Positions 49,300-60,094 of a DNA stretch of 64,000 bases are shown in pieces. The notes beneath the pieces were generated by a model. That model ran no database searches, was not told the origin of the DNA, and was given only the letters and a program-made list of their open reading frames with translations. Made by a program: the position numbers and the translations under genes. Origin of the DNA: Aphrophora alni (lineage: Eukaryota; Arthropoda; Insecta; Hemiptera; Aphrophoridae); the NCBI GenBank assembly GCA_963513935.1, contig OY740776.1, forward strand, positions 13,806,819 to 13,870,818, given 5' to 3'. Each line of letters opens with the position of its first letter. Position 1 is the first letter of the stretch.

Positions 49300-50350
49300 T
49301 AGTGAAATACAAACATCAATAAAACACAAAAAGAAGTCTGTTTATGCTGAGTAAAAACAATGTTTAAATTACATATTTGACAGTAAGTATTCAAGGATTT
49401 TTAACTCTTCAGATATTTTCAAAACCTCCAATCTGCAGAATCTAAAAACAAAGGTTATATTACATTTTTGACAGTAAGTATTCAAGGATATTTAACTCTT
49501 CAGATATTTTCAAAACCTCCAACCTGCAGAATCTAAAAACAATTTTTATATTACATATCTGACAATAAGTATTCAAGGATATTTAACTCTTCAGATATTT
49601 TCAAAACCTCCAATCTGCAGAATCTAAAAACAATTTTTATATTACATATCTGACAACAAGTATTCAAGGATATTTAACTCTTCAGATATTTTCAAAACCT
49701 CCAACCTGCAGAATCTAAAAACAAAGGTTATATTACATTTTTGACAACAAGTATTCAAGGATATTTAACTCTTCAGATATTTTCAAAACCTCTAACCTGC
49801 AGAATCTAAAAACTATTTTTATATTACATTTTTGACAACAAGTATTCAAGGATATTTAACTCTTCAGATATTTTCAAAACCTCCAACCTGCAGAATCTAA
49901 AAACTATTTTTATATTACATTTTTGACAACAAGTATTCAAGGATATTTAACTCTTCAGATTTTTTCAACTCCTCCAATCTGCAGAATCTAAAAACAATTT
50001 TTATATTACATATCTGACAACAAGTATTCAAGGATATTTAACTCTTCAGATATTTTCAACTCCTCCAATCTGCAGAATCTAAAAACAATTTTTATATTAC
50101 ATTTTTGGCAGTATGTATTCAAGGATATTTATCTCTTCACACATTTTCAAACCCACCAATCTCTAGAATCTAAAAACATTATTATATTCACAGCTATATT
50201 AAAACCACTATCAACAAGTCTCGTCTCTCTCAAAAACTTAAGTTATTATTTTCTTTTCTGAAAGAGTTTCCTTCAGAATAAATCTCCCATGGGATGATTA
50301 CTTTGTTACTTTAGTAGTCATGACTTGGAAATATCTTCAATATTTAGGTC
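49300..50350 (-). repeat. B-family repeat with internal 91-bp tandem array
   Basis: The flanks (cttcagaataaatctcccat and tcatgacttggaaatatctt near 50270-50340) are the inverse of 4380-4525. The interior segment has been amplified in tandem, as listed separately. Confidence 0.6.
49360..50185 (+). repeat. 91-bp tandem array, nine copies
   Basis: The word tattcaagga recurs with tcaagg at 49391, 49482, 49573, 49664, 49755, 49846, 49937, 50028 and 50119, exactly 91 bases apart. Units share gatatttaactcttcagata and ccaacctgcagaatctaaaa. Variation is slight, mainly a choice between tacatatctgac and tacatttttgac. Confidence 0.95.
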
Positions 50351-50689
50351 AACAATGTATATCAAAACAAAACCAATTAAAATTATAACACAACATAGAC
50401 ATTAAAAACAACTAAGTTTAAATTAATAGTTAATGAATAACCAGGTGTTTAATTTAAGTGCTTTGACGATGATGACCTGATTCATCATCCAAAACCTATG
50501 TTTTTTTGAGATTTTCTCCTATAAAAACACTCAAAAATGAAACACTAATAACCAGGAACCATAAAACTTTTGGTTGTCATTAAATTACACAATTAACTTG
50601 AAACAATGTATACAAATTTGTTGGAAATATAAACAAACATGTATGATAAAAGTAAAGTCGCAAAGCAAGATAAATCCGATGTTGCAGCA

Positions 50690-50805
50690 TTGAAAGAGAA
50701 GAATTCTGGAGTTAAGAAAAGAGTAGATCTGTTGTCTCATTTCCGGCATAATTTGTCTCCGGCAGCGCTCCATTGATTCTTTTATATTAAGGGTAGCAGG
50801 AAAGG
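50690..50805 (+). repeat. A-family repeat, partial
   Basis: It contains tctcatttccggcataattt and a gcagcgctccattgattc block; the ttatgcaatatag end is missing. Confidence 0.5.
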
Positions 50806-51189
50806 GAAAACAATTTCTTGTGTTTTTTTTAATTTTAGACTTTTAATAATGCATAAACAAATTGCTGTACGTTACCTGTAAACGGGGAAATAATAAAATT
50901 AATTAACCATGTCATGCTCTCCATCAGCTGCTCATCATCTTCTAAGATGGATCATTGCCACATGACTTTCATATGGTATAATTGATAATGTTGGAGTCTA
51001 TTTCATTTCTAAGGTTGGCTAATCTGTTTGTCTGTTGGTAATCTATAATCACGGGCACAGCTTTCATCTGTTGACAGTTGTATTATTATTTTTTACAGTA
51101 TGTTAATCCTGCTTGTTGTGTTTTTAGTGTTATCTTGTTGTTTTGAAGAATAAGTTAGTGTTGTTTGTGTGTCAATTGTCATTATAATA

Positions 51190-51882
51190 ATGCCTAGGCA
51201 AAAGGTGAGCTATAAAGCAAGGAAAAAAACAGCATTCAGGAACCAATATACAGAAACTAAGTGCGATGTTACAGTAGAGGTTAGCTCAGAACCTAGGTTT
51301 TGGCCTAAGGTATAGTCATGTAACCCCCCCCCCAACCAATCTGAACCTACAAGTAGTAGAAGTTCAATCTAATAGAAAACTTTCATTCCAGAACTATGAA
51401 CAATATGATAGTTATGGAACTGGGAATTGTATTTTTTATTAGACTTCCTTATGATGTTATGATACAAGTCAAAGTCCTAACAAACGAAAACATTTTGAAA
51501 AAGTATCTCCACAACCATACCTAAAACCCCAATGAGAGTTTAATTCATGTAGTTTGGTCTAATGTCCCTAAACAAGAGTTTGTGAGGTTTGAAACTCCTA
51601 AATATTCGTCTATGGTGCAATTTTAACTTTTAATGATGACTAAAGCAGCAAGTTAGCAATATATAACAAACTAGACCTTGGTTTAAGTGAAAAGCCCGTT
51701 AATGTATTGGGAGAATTGGACATAATTAGACAGAAAAAAAATAATAATAGAAAAAAAAAATAGAAAAAGCCCCGGAAACGGTACCTAAAGAAGCAAGAGA
51801 AAACAGGAGGAAGAGGATGCTGATGGAGGATGATCAGAAAGAAGATGTTGATGACCTTCAATATGGACCTGGACTCTTCTAA
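51190..51882 (+). pseudogene. Mutator-like transposase-domain protein with both ends but no middle
   Basis: An ATG at 51190 opens MPRQKVSYKARKKTAFRNQY, the basic start typical of arthropod Mutator-like transposase-domain proteins (a K/R-rich stretch, then an N-Q/R-Y/H motif). It stops after 42 codons. Near 51385-51440 a further piece reads LSFQNYEQYDSYGTGNCIFY. From 51640 the tail appears: LAIYNKLDLGLSEKPVNV, then RKRMLMEDDQKEDVDDLQ and YGPGLF before the stop at 51880-51882. That tail motif (Y-x-x-G-x-F at the very end) fits the family. Members are usually several hundred residues long, so the catalytic middle was lost. Multiple stops and frameshifts occur. Confidence 0.5.
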
Positions 51883-52289
51883 GGGTAGGCTTTGTTGTAT
51901 CATTTGTATTTTAGTACGATTTCCTGAATGTTTAGGATTTTCATTACAAAGATAAACTTATTTCTAAAAGTACTAATACTACAGGTTTCAAATTTACTAC
52001 ATATAATTTATATATATTAGGTAAAATTGACCACCCGTTTTTATTTATAACCTTAAAAGTTTGCTTGTAACAAAATTGTTTTGTAAACAAGATTCAACTT
52101 TTTAGTTTTTTTTTGTTTTTTTAAATCATAAAACATTAAAACATCACCACACAACAATAAAATTGAGCCTGACTACCAAAAAAGGTATAATAATAACACC
52201 CTAAAATTTTCAAACTTATAGTTTTAATAGTTTAAGGGAAAAGTGCACACTAACATGACTAATTTAACATTGGCGGTATAGGCCTTTCT
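51883..52289. other. Non-coding DNA without a recognised gene
   Basis: No supported feature. Confidence 0.35.
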
Positions 52290-53295
52290 GCTGCCCATAC
52301 TCTGTTCACATAATTGTGACAAGGCGTTGGTTATGCAATATAGATACACCGAAACAATCACAAGTCTATACACACAATAAAATTATGTAAAGAACATCCA
52401 TATTGAAACCATGGAGACAAAAACATTGTTGGAGGTATAAATGAATTGTATGATAATTTAAAAATTAAATAACTAGTAAGTTCCAAATTGCACCGTTGGA
52501 AGAAAACAATGCTGGAGTTCAGAAAAAAGTAGAAACTGCTGTTGTCTCACTTCCGGCAATAAATTTGTCTTCAGCAGTGCTCCACTGATTCTGCGACCTG
52601 GGGTGGTTAACCTTCTTTTAATTTTATACTCTATTCAAATAATTATGTCAAGGGGTTGGTTATGCAATATAGATACACCGAAACAATCACAAGTCTATAC
52701 AGCACATTTAAAATTTTGTAAGAACATATATATTGAAACCATGGAAACAAAACAATTGTTGGAAGTAAGTATAAATGAATTTTATGTTAAATTAAAAATT
52801 AAAAAACTAGTAAGTTCCAAATTCCACCGTTGGAAGAAAACAATGCTGGAGTTCAGAAAGAAGTAGAACCTGCTGTTGTCTCACTTCGGCAATAAATTTG
52901 TCTTCAGCAGCTCTTCACTGATTCTGCGACCTGGGGTGGTTAACCTTCTTTTAATTTTAGTGAACAAGGCGCTAGTTTTTTAATATAGATTCACTTTATC
53001 AATCACAAGGACATACAGAATGTATAAAATTATCTAAAGAACGTTGAAAGCAGAGACAAAACTATTATTGGAAGTATAACGTTTGTGTTAAATTAAAAGT
53101 CTCAAAACAAGATAAACAACGCTGGAGTTCAAAAAAAAATGTAGCAGGAGCTCTTGATGCACTTCCAGCAATAAACCAGCAATGCTCCACTGATCCAGTG
53201 TCCTGGTAATTTATCTTCTTTTAATTTAAATACACCAAATTAATTGGTTAGTAGTAGACAAGGCGTTAGTTATGCAATATAGATACACCTAACAA
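52290..53295 (+). repeat. Four A-family copies in tandem, unit about 295-330 bp
   Basis: The ttatgcaatatag-type block recurs near 52329, 52658, 52973 and 53268. Between them each unit carries gtctcacttccggcaataaa, a gctccactgattc block and ggggtggttaac. Spacing falls from about 329 to 316 to 295. The first two units are most alike. An 87-codon frame at 52603-52866 crosses unit borders and is not a gene. Confidence 0.85.
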
Positions 53296-54104
53296 GCACA
53301 AGAATTTATTACAATGTTATGAAAACAGCTATCTTCAGTTCTACTTTATAAAAGTAATTAACTAAAGTCTTATTGAAAACACCGACTTTGCTCTATAAAC
53401 AGGATATGCCGAAACTCAGGTACCAAATACAAAGTGTTTCAAAAATTAATAAAATATGTTCTATTATATTTTTTTAATCCGACAATACAAATTTTAACAT
53501 TTAAATGTAAAATAACTAAGAACTTATTTAACGAGTTTTTTCCAAATTGGTTATTACTGAAATAACCTGATTTAGGTTACAACATTACTCTTATAAAATA
53601 ATTAATATCCCAATTCAATTGTTCAGTAAAAGTTGTGTGTTATGGTAAAAATATTTGATGACATTATATAATCAAATTAATCGCAATCCCATTATGTGCT
53701 TAGGCTTGCTATAGGGCATTCCACGGAGGGTGTGTGGTTAGCACATCGAGTTTCCATCGTCATAATTCCAGTTTTCGTGACCATTGTTCGTTTCTAATTG
53801 TAGGTTCCCGCATACCCATAATGTTGGGCAAACACGGTAACTTTTTAAACCCTCTCCTGGATCGAACCCAGCACACTCTCTAACTACAATAAAAGGTTGA
53901 CTACTTCAACAAATAAAATTAACAATGATCAGGAAGTGTTTATAGAGTGTTCAGAAATTTCAATCTGACTAAACTCTGGGCAATGCTAGCTGAGTATAAA
54001 GTAAATGAATAAATAAAGTTTATTCTGTATAAATATTCAAAAAAACCCTCACGTCTTTAAAATTTTCACACTATTTATGAATTTATAGAAATAATTTTGA
54101 TTGT
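53296..54104. other. Non-coding DNA with a less AT-rich pocket
   Basis: At 53700-53890 the base composition is more balanced. On the minus strand CTGGGTTCGATCCAG (53863-53877) has the form of a tRNA T-arm, but no full cloverleaf was found. Confidence 0.35.
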
Positions 54105-54530
54105 AATTACATTATGAAAGAAGGTATTTCAATGAACCCGTTGATAAAGAGGAATTGAAAACCCAAGATGTATTCATCCAGAGTCATATATTTGCAAAGA
54201 GTGAATAAGGTCTGAATTGAAACCAGCTCAGGTTAAGTAATGAATACAAATAAAAAGAAAAGTTTAGAAGTAAGAGAAGAAACAGAAACTGCTTCATTAG
54301 TGTTGTGAGTAACAAAAGTTGCAGTTCTTTAAGAAGAAGAAGTTGATTTTATAACTTAACAAAGAAGAGTTCTGCCATTATGTTTTATGTTACAATGTTT
54401 TGTTGGTGCAGATTTAATGGCATGACTACTCGTGTTGTTTAATTATTGTCTAAGTAAAACAATTATTATGGCTTACATTAAGTATTCCAGATTGTATTAA
54501 CTTATTTACCATATGTTTATATTGAGTGTT
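54105..54530 (+). repeat. H-family repeat
   Basis: Colinear with 7.85-8.55 kb from gaattgaaaaccca to a cttacattaagtattc block, without the fold-back insertion. Confidence 0.6.
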
Positions 54531-54639
54531 TTGCCTTTTTAATGTTTGTGATTATGTTTACTTATTTACAAGCTTATGATTACGTATGTTTACATACACA
54601 GAAGATAAGGAAACCTCTTTCTCGTCATAATAAAATATA

Positions 54640-54815
54640 ATCTCCTAACCCTCGAATACTCTCGTCAGGTTCGGAAGAGAACAAGAGTTGGTCAAGAGAG
54701 ACTACATAGAAAATATGAATTGAGACACCTAATTCAAAACTATTTGAAAATTTGTAGAACCAGCTATAATTCCTTGGAATTGCTACGCCGGTGAGGTCCT
54801 GAGAGTAAGTCCAAA
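54640..54815 (-). repeat. D-family repeat, left arm of a head-to-head pair
   Basis: On the plus strand it contains cctcgaatactctcgtcagg, caagagttggtcaagagaga and a gtagaaccagct end. The next copy begins 75 bases on in the opposite orientation. Confidence 0.6.
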
Positions 54816-54889
54816 ACAAGGAGATACAAATTCAGGGATGGAACAACAAATACCATTACAATGAACATTTATTTTACATACAAAGAATG

Positions 54890-55110
54890 TTTTGAAGCTG
54901 AATCTACTTTTTCATGTAGGGTTACATTAGATTCCTCTCTCTTATCTTTCCTATCAGGTTTCTCTTGACCAACTCTTGTTCTTTTCCGACTCTGACGCTA
55001 CTAGAATATTCAAGGACTAGGGGTCTTCATTTTATGTAGGCTACTTTTCTTCCTTTTTTTTTATAAGGCGATGATGACCGAGAGGTTTTTTGCCCTTAAA
55101 ACAACAAGGC
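54890..55110 (+). repeat. D-family repeat with intact closing hairpin
   Basis: It runs from gctgaatctac to the hairpin at 55063-55098, whose ends aaggcga and ttgccctt pair and whose middle pairs ACC with GGT around a GAGA loop. Directly after it the 192-bp array begins. Confidence 0.65.
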
Positions 55111-55120
55111 AAACCACATA

Positions 55121-56525
55121 CCTCTGCGGATGGTAACTATGTTACTGAAATGTACATAAGGAAATAAATCTTGTTTTATTGAATTGTAGTATAGTGTGTT
55201 TGAACTTGGCTCAATGCCATTGATTGAACTAGCCACAGGAAAGAGTGGGGAAAGAACTTCACTTGTATAACTGTTATAATATTTACAGAATTAGTGTTTG
55301 TTTAATACTTAACCTCTGAGAATAGTAACTATGTTACTAAGGATGTACATAAGGAAATAAATGTTGTTTTATTGAATTGTAGTATAGTGTGTTTGAACTT
55401 GGCTCAATGCCATTGAGTGAACTAGCCACAGGAAAGAGTGGGGAAAGAACTTCACTTGTATAACTGTTATAATATTTACAGAATTAGTGTTTGTTTAATA
55501 CTTAACCTCTGAGAATAGTAACTATGTTACTGAGGATGTACATAAGGAAATAAATCTTGTTTTATTGAATTGTAGTACAGGGTGTTTGAACTTGGCTCAA
55601 TGCCATTGATTGAACTAGCCACAGGAAAGAGTAGGGAAAGAACTTCACTTGTATAACTGTTTATAATATTTATAGATTTAGTGTTTGTTTAATCCTCAAC
55701 CTCTGAGGATAGTAACTATGTTACTGAAATGTACATAAGGAAATAAATCTTGTTTTATTGAATTGTAGTACAGGGTGTTTGAATTTGGCTCAATGCCATT
55801 GATTGAACTAGCCACAGGAAGGAGTGGGGAAAGAACCTCACTTGCATAACTGTTTATAATATTTATAGAATTAGTGTTTGTTTAATCCTCAACCTCTGAG
55901 GATAGTAACTATGTTACTGAAATGTACATAAGGAAATAAATCTTGTTTTATTGAATTGTAGTACAGGGTGTTTGAATTTGGCTCAATGCCATTGATTGAA
56001 CTAGCCACAGGAAGGAGTGGGGAAAGAACCTCACTTGTATAACTGTTTATAATATTTATAGATTTAGTGTTTGTTTAATATTCAACCTCTGAGGATAGTA
56101 ACTATGTTACTGAAATATACATAAGTAAAATCTTGTTTTGAATTGTAGTATTGGGTGTTTGAATTTGGCTCAATGCTATTGCTTGAACTAGCCACAGGAA
56201 AGAGTGGGAAAGAACCTCACTTGTATAACTGTTATAATATTTATAGAATTAGTGTTTGTTTAATCCTCAAACTCTGAGGATGGTAACTATGTTACTGAAA
56301 TGTACATAAGGAAATAAATTTTGTTTTATTGAATTGTAGTATAGAATGTTTGAACTTGGCTCAATGCCATTGATTGAACTAGCCACAGGAAAGAGTGGGG
56401 AAAGAACGTCACTTGTATAACTGTTATAATATTTATAGAATTAGTGTTTGTTTAATACTCAACCTCTGAGGACGGTAACTATGTTACTGAAATGTACATA
56501 AGGAAATAAATCTTGTTTTGAATTG
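55121..56525 (+). repeat. 192-bp tandem array, hammerhead-like motif in each unit
   Basis: The word taactatgttact begins at 55134, 55326, 55519, 55713, 55906, 56099, 56284 and 56476, so eight motif copies are spaced 192-194 bp, with one interval of 185. Each unit also has ttgaacttggctcaatgcca, tgaactagccacaggaa and gaaataaatcttgttttatt. The structured part is annotated separately. No protein is encoded. Its position next to a D-family copy may be chance. Confidence 0.92.
55700..55743 (+). ncRNA. Hammerhead-like stem-loop, best copy of the array (candidate ribozyme)
   Basis: From 5' to 3': CCT, the box CTGAGGA (matching CUGANGA), one extra T, a 6-bp stem AGTAAC/GTTACT with a TAT loop, the box GAAA, then TGTACATA and AGG. 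CCT can pair with AGG as stem I, and A-T/T-A pairs with a GTAC loop can form a minimal stem III. This follows the type I hammerhead order, with cleavage expected after the A before AGG. Against it: the extra T between the first box and stem II, and very short stems I and III. Similar copies are at about 55893, 56086, 56271 and 56463; the first three units have changed core bases. Confidence 0.4.
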
Positions 56526-57289
56526 TAGTATGTATATACAAATTGTATGAATTGTGTTCAAAAGTGTAGTATGTAGTACAAATTATTTGTTAACAGTTTG
56601 CTAAATACAGACCAGTCTTCAAAATCTATCAATTCTTTTTATTGCATTTGACTAATTATTATTCTAAATTTTTAAACAAATTATGGAATATTTATTAAGA
56701 AAACAAATCGATATAGTACTTACTGTTCCTCATTATGCTATATAAAATAAGATAATCCTCTAAATGTAATACCCAAAAGTTGATTTTTTGGGCTTTGTAG
56801 GAAATATAAAATTGTATTTTTAGATCAAGCAGTCTTATCCAGTAGGGTAAGTTTGTTTTAAAACAGTTGTTAAACAGGTTTTCTGAATCTTGGAATTGTG
56901 TATATCACTACATTTATGTCGGCTACAAGTGTATATATGAAAAGCCTCCACTCGCTTCGCTCGTCTCGGCCCTAAAGGACCTTGAAGCTTAAGAACTATA
57001 ATGGAGTCTCGACTCGTAAACCTCGTGTCGATGAATCGGCCCTACCTAATCTCGTAACTATGTCAGAATTTCTTGGAAAGTTATAAGGGTTTGAAATTAC
57101 ATTTTTGACACTAAAGTCGCTATTTTTAATCGGAGAAATGTGCGGTTGGTACCATTACATGCAGAATTGATATCCGCAAAGATTTATCTAATTCAGGGTG
57201 TTGTAAGTTCAACAACACATAAAATGTAAACAAAAATATTTAAAATGACCGTATTCGATCTTTTTAATTTGATTTTTTTCTTAATTTCA
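56526..57289. other. Non-coding DNA with a CG-containing pocket
   Basis: About 56945-57055 has more CG dinucleotides (cactcgcttcgctcgtctcg) than its surroundings but no frame or RNA that I recognise. Confidence 0.35.
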
Positions 57290-57470
57290 ATAGGGTTCTA
57301 TATGAGCACACTGGAGTCTCATGAAACAAATTTCACGTTATGTTAATTTTTGAGGCATTTATCGTGTTTACGTACAGACGACAAAAACGTACGATACTTC
57401 CAAAATCATTTTTTTCCGTTTTCTGAGACCATGAAGTGAAGATCAAGCAAAAAAAAAAACTGAGTTTTTT
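57290..57470 (-). repeat. C-family repeat fragment
   Basis: It has the orientation of the 10 kb copy, with a tttttgaggcatttatcgtg block and a gagaccatgaagtgaagat block. Confidence 0.5.
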
Positions 57471-57754
57471 TCCATTACCAAACTTGCCGTTTACCACATT
57501 TACAGTATCTATTTACAGTAAACCTATTTACATCTTTGTAAATTTATTTACAGATTTAGAATCTATTTGAATACATAGAATTAAAACAGTCTAACGTTGA
57601 ACAGTAAAATATAAGGTTAAGCTAACCTGATACTGCTTTAAACTGTGTATTACACAATGTTAAAGTTATGCAAAAATGCACACTTAAACCATAATGCTAT
57701 TAAACTTTAATGTCCTTATGTTAAACTTAAACCCATTTTAATGCAGGAAAAAAA

Positions 57755-57965
57755 TGAAACGAGTCCTGAATATTGAAGATATCCCCACGTCCTGACTGCT
57801 AGTGGATGTACACTAACGAAGTAATCATCCCACGGGAGTTTTATCCTAAGGGAAACTGTTTCAGCAAAGAAAATGATAAATAGGTTTTTCTGAGAAGGAC
57901 GTGACTTATGTAAAGTATCTTGCAACTATTTAATTTTTGTAAAAACATTTTTTCTGACAACATTA
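57755..57965 (+). repeat. B-family repeat fragment
   Basis: It contains tattgaagatatccccacgt, gtaatcatcccacgggag and a gagaaggacgtgactta block, colinear with 4385-4525. Confidence 0.55.
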
Positions 57966-58744
57966 TGAGCAACTTGTAACTTACCAACCCTTTTGATTAT
58001 GAACCCTACTGGATACACTAATCAGGAAAACTGGAGCCCATTTTGTTGTTTTGTCGTAAACGTTTCATAGCTTCAAAACCACTCCATATATTCTAACATA
58101 TTTTTGTTCGTTTTGAAACATAAAATTTACTTTCATTCCATTCATTTTTGAAGTTTTTTAAATACATATGAACAATTTTTTCTATTTTTAACTGTAAAAA
58201 AATATATATATAATCAAAACATTACTTTTACATTTCCATATAGATTATTATTATGCACCACTTCTCGCTGCCTCTCAAGGAAAGTTTTAAATTTGGATGC
58301 GTACTGGGCTACAAATACGACGAGACAAGTGAGAGGAATGCACGTTCAATTTGCATGAAAACGCAAACAGGAACGATTCAGATAAAACAAAACACATTTA
58401 TACATTATTCTTTATATATTTATCTGCAAAAATTTTTTAACATGAAATTCATACGGAAAACATTTTTTAAATCAGCCAGACAATTTACTTTTACAAAATT
58501 GAGATTTACAATCTTTTTTTTATGAATAAGGGATATGCCCTTTTATTTGACAAATTTAAACTTCAAGCTTTAATTTTGATAATAAAAAAAGACTTACCTA
58601 CATCAAGCATATACATATAATTTCTTTTTTCAGGAAGAGAGAGAGAAAAATTTAAGGTCATGACTTATAAAAAAAATTATGAAAGAGTTATTGAAGGACT
58701 GAGAGCCCATAGATTGATATTAGCACAAGCTTTTAATTTATGAT
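57966..58744. other. Non-coding DNA without a recognised gene
   Basis: A 90-codon frame at 58253-58525 has somewhat higher CG use near its start but no recognisable domain; it might be a small exon but this cannot be supported. Confidence 0.35.
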
Positions 58745-59010
58745 TTTGTTTTACATCTTTTGTTATGTTTTTGTTTTGTTTTATCTTTAGCTTTGACTTT
58801 TACTTTTACGTTTTCTTTTGTTTTTCTTTATGTTTTTGTTTTCGCTTTTTGATTTTGCTTTTACTTTTGCTTTTGGTTTTAATTTTGATTTTGATTTTTC
58901 TTTTGCTCTATCTTTTTCTTTCGCTTTTGCTTTTACTTTTCCTTTTTCTCTTTTTGTGCTTTCTTTTCGTTTTTTCTTTCCCTTTCGGTTTTTGCTTTTG
59001 TTTTTTGTTT
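58745..59010. repeat. T-rich low-complexity tract with a loose 6-base rhythm
   Basis: Words of the type ttttgY/cttttR recur about every six bases. Long frames on both strands (Phe/Leu-rich on plus, Lys/Ser-rich on minus) follow from the composition. Confidence 0.8.
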
Positions 59011-59526
59011 TCTTTAAAGACAAACTCAAGCTGACATACTACTACATTGAAAAAAGATGTAAGTCAAATCAAGGACCAACATACACTCAAATTAAGTAAA
59101 CTTCACGACTTTAACTTTTGTTCAAGAAATGTTTGTTAATTTTCATAATTTGTTGACCGATGCTTAAAATGTTTCACAGATTGTAGCTTGCAACGTTAGA
59201 ATACCCCAATTCTAAGACCAGTGTATAAATTGTTATTTTAAAATATTGCTGATAAAATAATAAAACATACTGTTATTTAAAAACGGTTAAAATTTTTATA
59301 TAACAATGCTAACTTCTTTCAATATGTTTTTCTTTTCTTGCTCCAAAATTTTTAACTTAATGAGAGATTAAGTCAAGTGTCAACAAAAAGAAGGTGAGTA
59401 AAAAATGTTTTAAATGATCAAGAATATGTTGAATTTTATTTTACAATACGATAATGGAAAATTGATTGTATTCTATTTTATATTTTGTGTATTGGAGCCT
59501 TTTGTTTAGTAAATAGTTTGAGCTAG

Positions 59527-59534
59527 TATGTAGT
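59527..59534 (+). repeat. Left 8-bp target duplication TATGTAGT
   Basis: It is identical to 63061-63068 and directly abuts the element's terminal repeat. Eight base pairs is the hallmark of hAT insertion. Confidence 0.95.
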
Positions 59535-59859
59535 CAGGGCCGTCGCGTGGGTGGGGCGACCGAGGCGGTCGCCTTGGGCGCCGCAATCCAGGGGGCGCCA
59601 CCGAGCGGGGGTAAAAAAAAAAATGCATGCACCGCATGCACGTGTTATCTACTTTTATTTATAAGCACTTTGACAACTGTTTTGAACTCTGTATTATAAA
59701 ATTGATGCATTACTGAGTACGTAAAATTCTGTCTATGCATAACTGGTAATGTAATAGATTTATCAGTCTCAGCAACTGTGTATACCGACGAGCAGCGCTG
59801 CACTGCTAAACAAATCACTGATACGAATCCAAAGCTGTCATGACTCACCACACTCACAG

Positions 59860-60010
59860 CGGCTCGCGCCGCGCCGGCGCCCCCCCTCCCCTCAACTTAT
59901 TACACTAAACTCAACCAGTCGTCACTTGTCAGTCAGTCGCTGGCTGCATTCAGTACGCGTCAGACACCGTTGTTGTGAACTTGTGAAGTGTATAAGCGTA
60001 TAGTGTAATA
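59860..60010 (+). promoter_or_regulatory. Probable transposase promoter region
   Basis: Several TCAGT words (for example near 59930-59955), the arthropod initiator motif, lie 140 to 165 bases upstream of the ATG. No convincing TATA box is seen. The exact start site cannot be read from the sequence. Confidence 0.3.
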
Positions 60011-60094
60011 GTGACAGTCCACACAGTGCGTGTGTATGGTGTGGTGCCTTTAGATTTAAGTTATGTGATATTAGTTGAAAACTCAAGCATTATT

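Noticed and set aside
51640..51903. 87-codon minus-strand frame rich in Phe
   Set aside because: The plus strand of the same segment carries the recognisable Mutator-like tail; the minus frame is its shadow.
53860..53880. tRNA gene or tRNA-derived SINE, from a T-arm-like CTGGGTTCGATCCAG on the minus strand
   Set aside because: No acceptor stem, D-arm or anticodon arm at the right distance was found, and no A box is convincing.
58253..58525. 90-codon frame with somewhat higher CG content at its start
   Set aside because: It could be an exon, but no domain, splice context or second exon could be recognised.
58765..59099. Phe/Leu-rich and Lys/Ser-rich frames of 80-93 codons
   Set aside because: They are products of a T-rich low-complexity tract.
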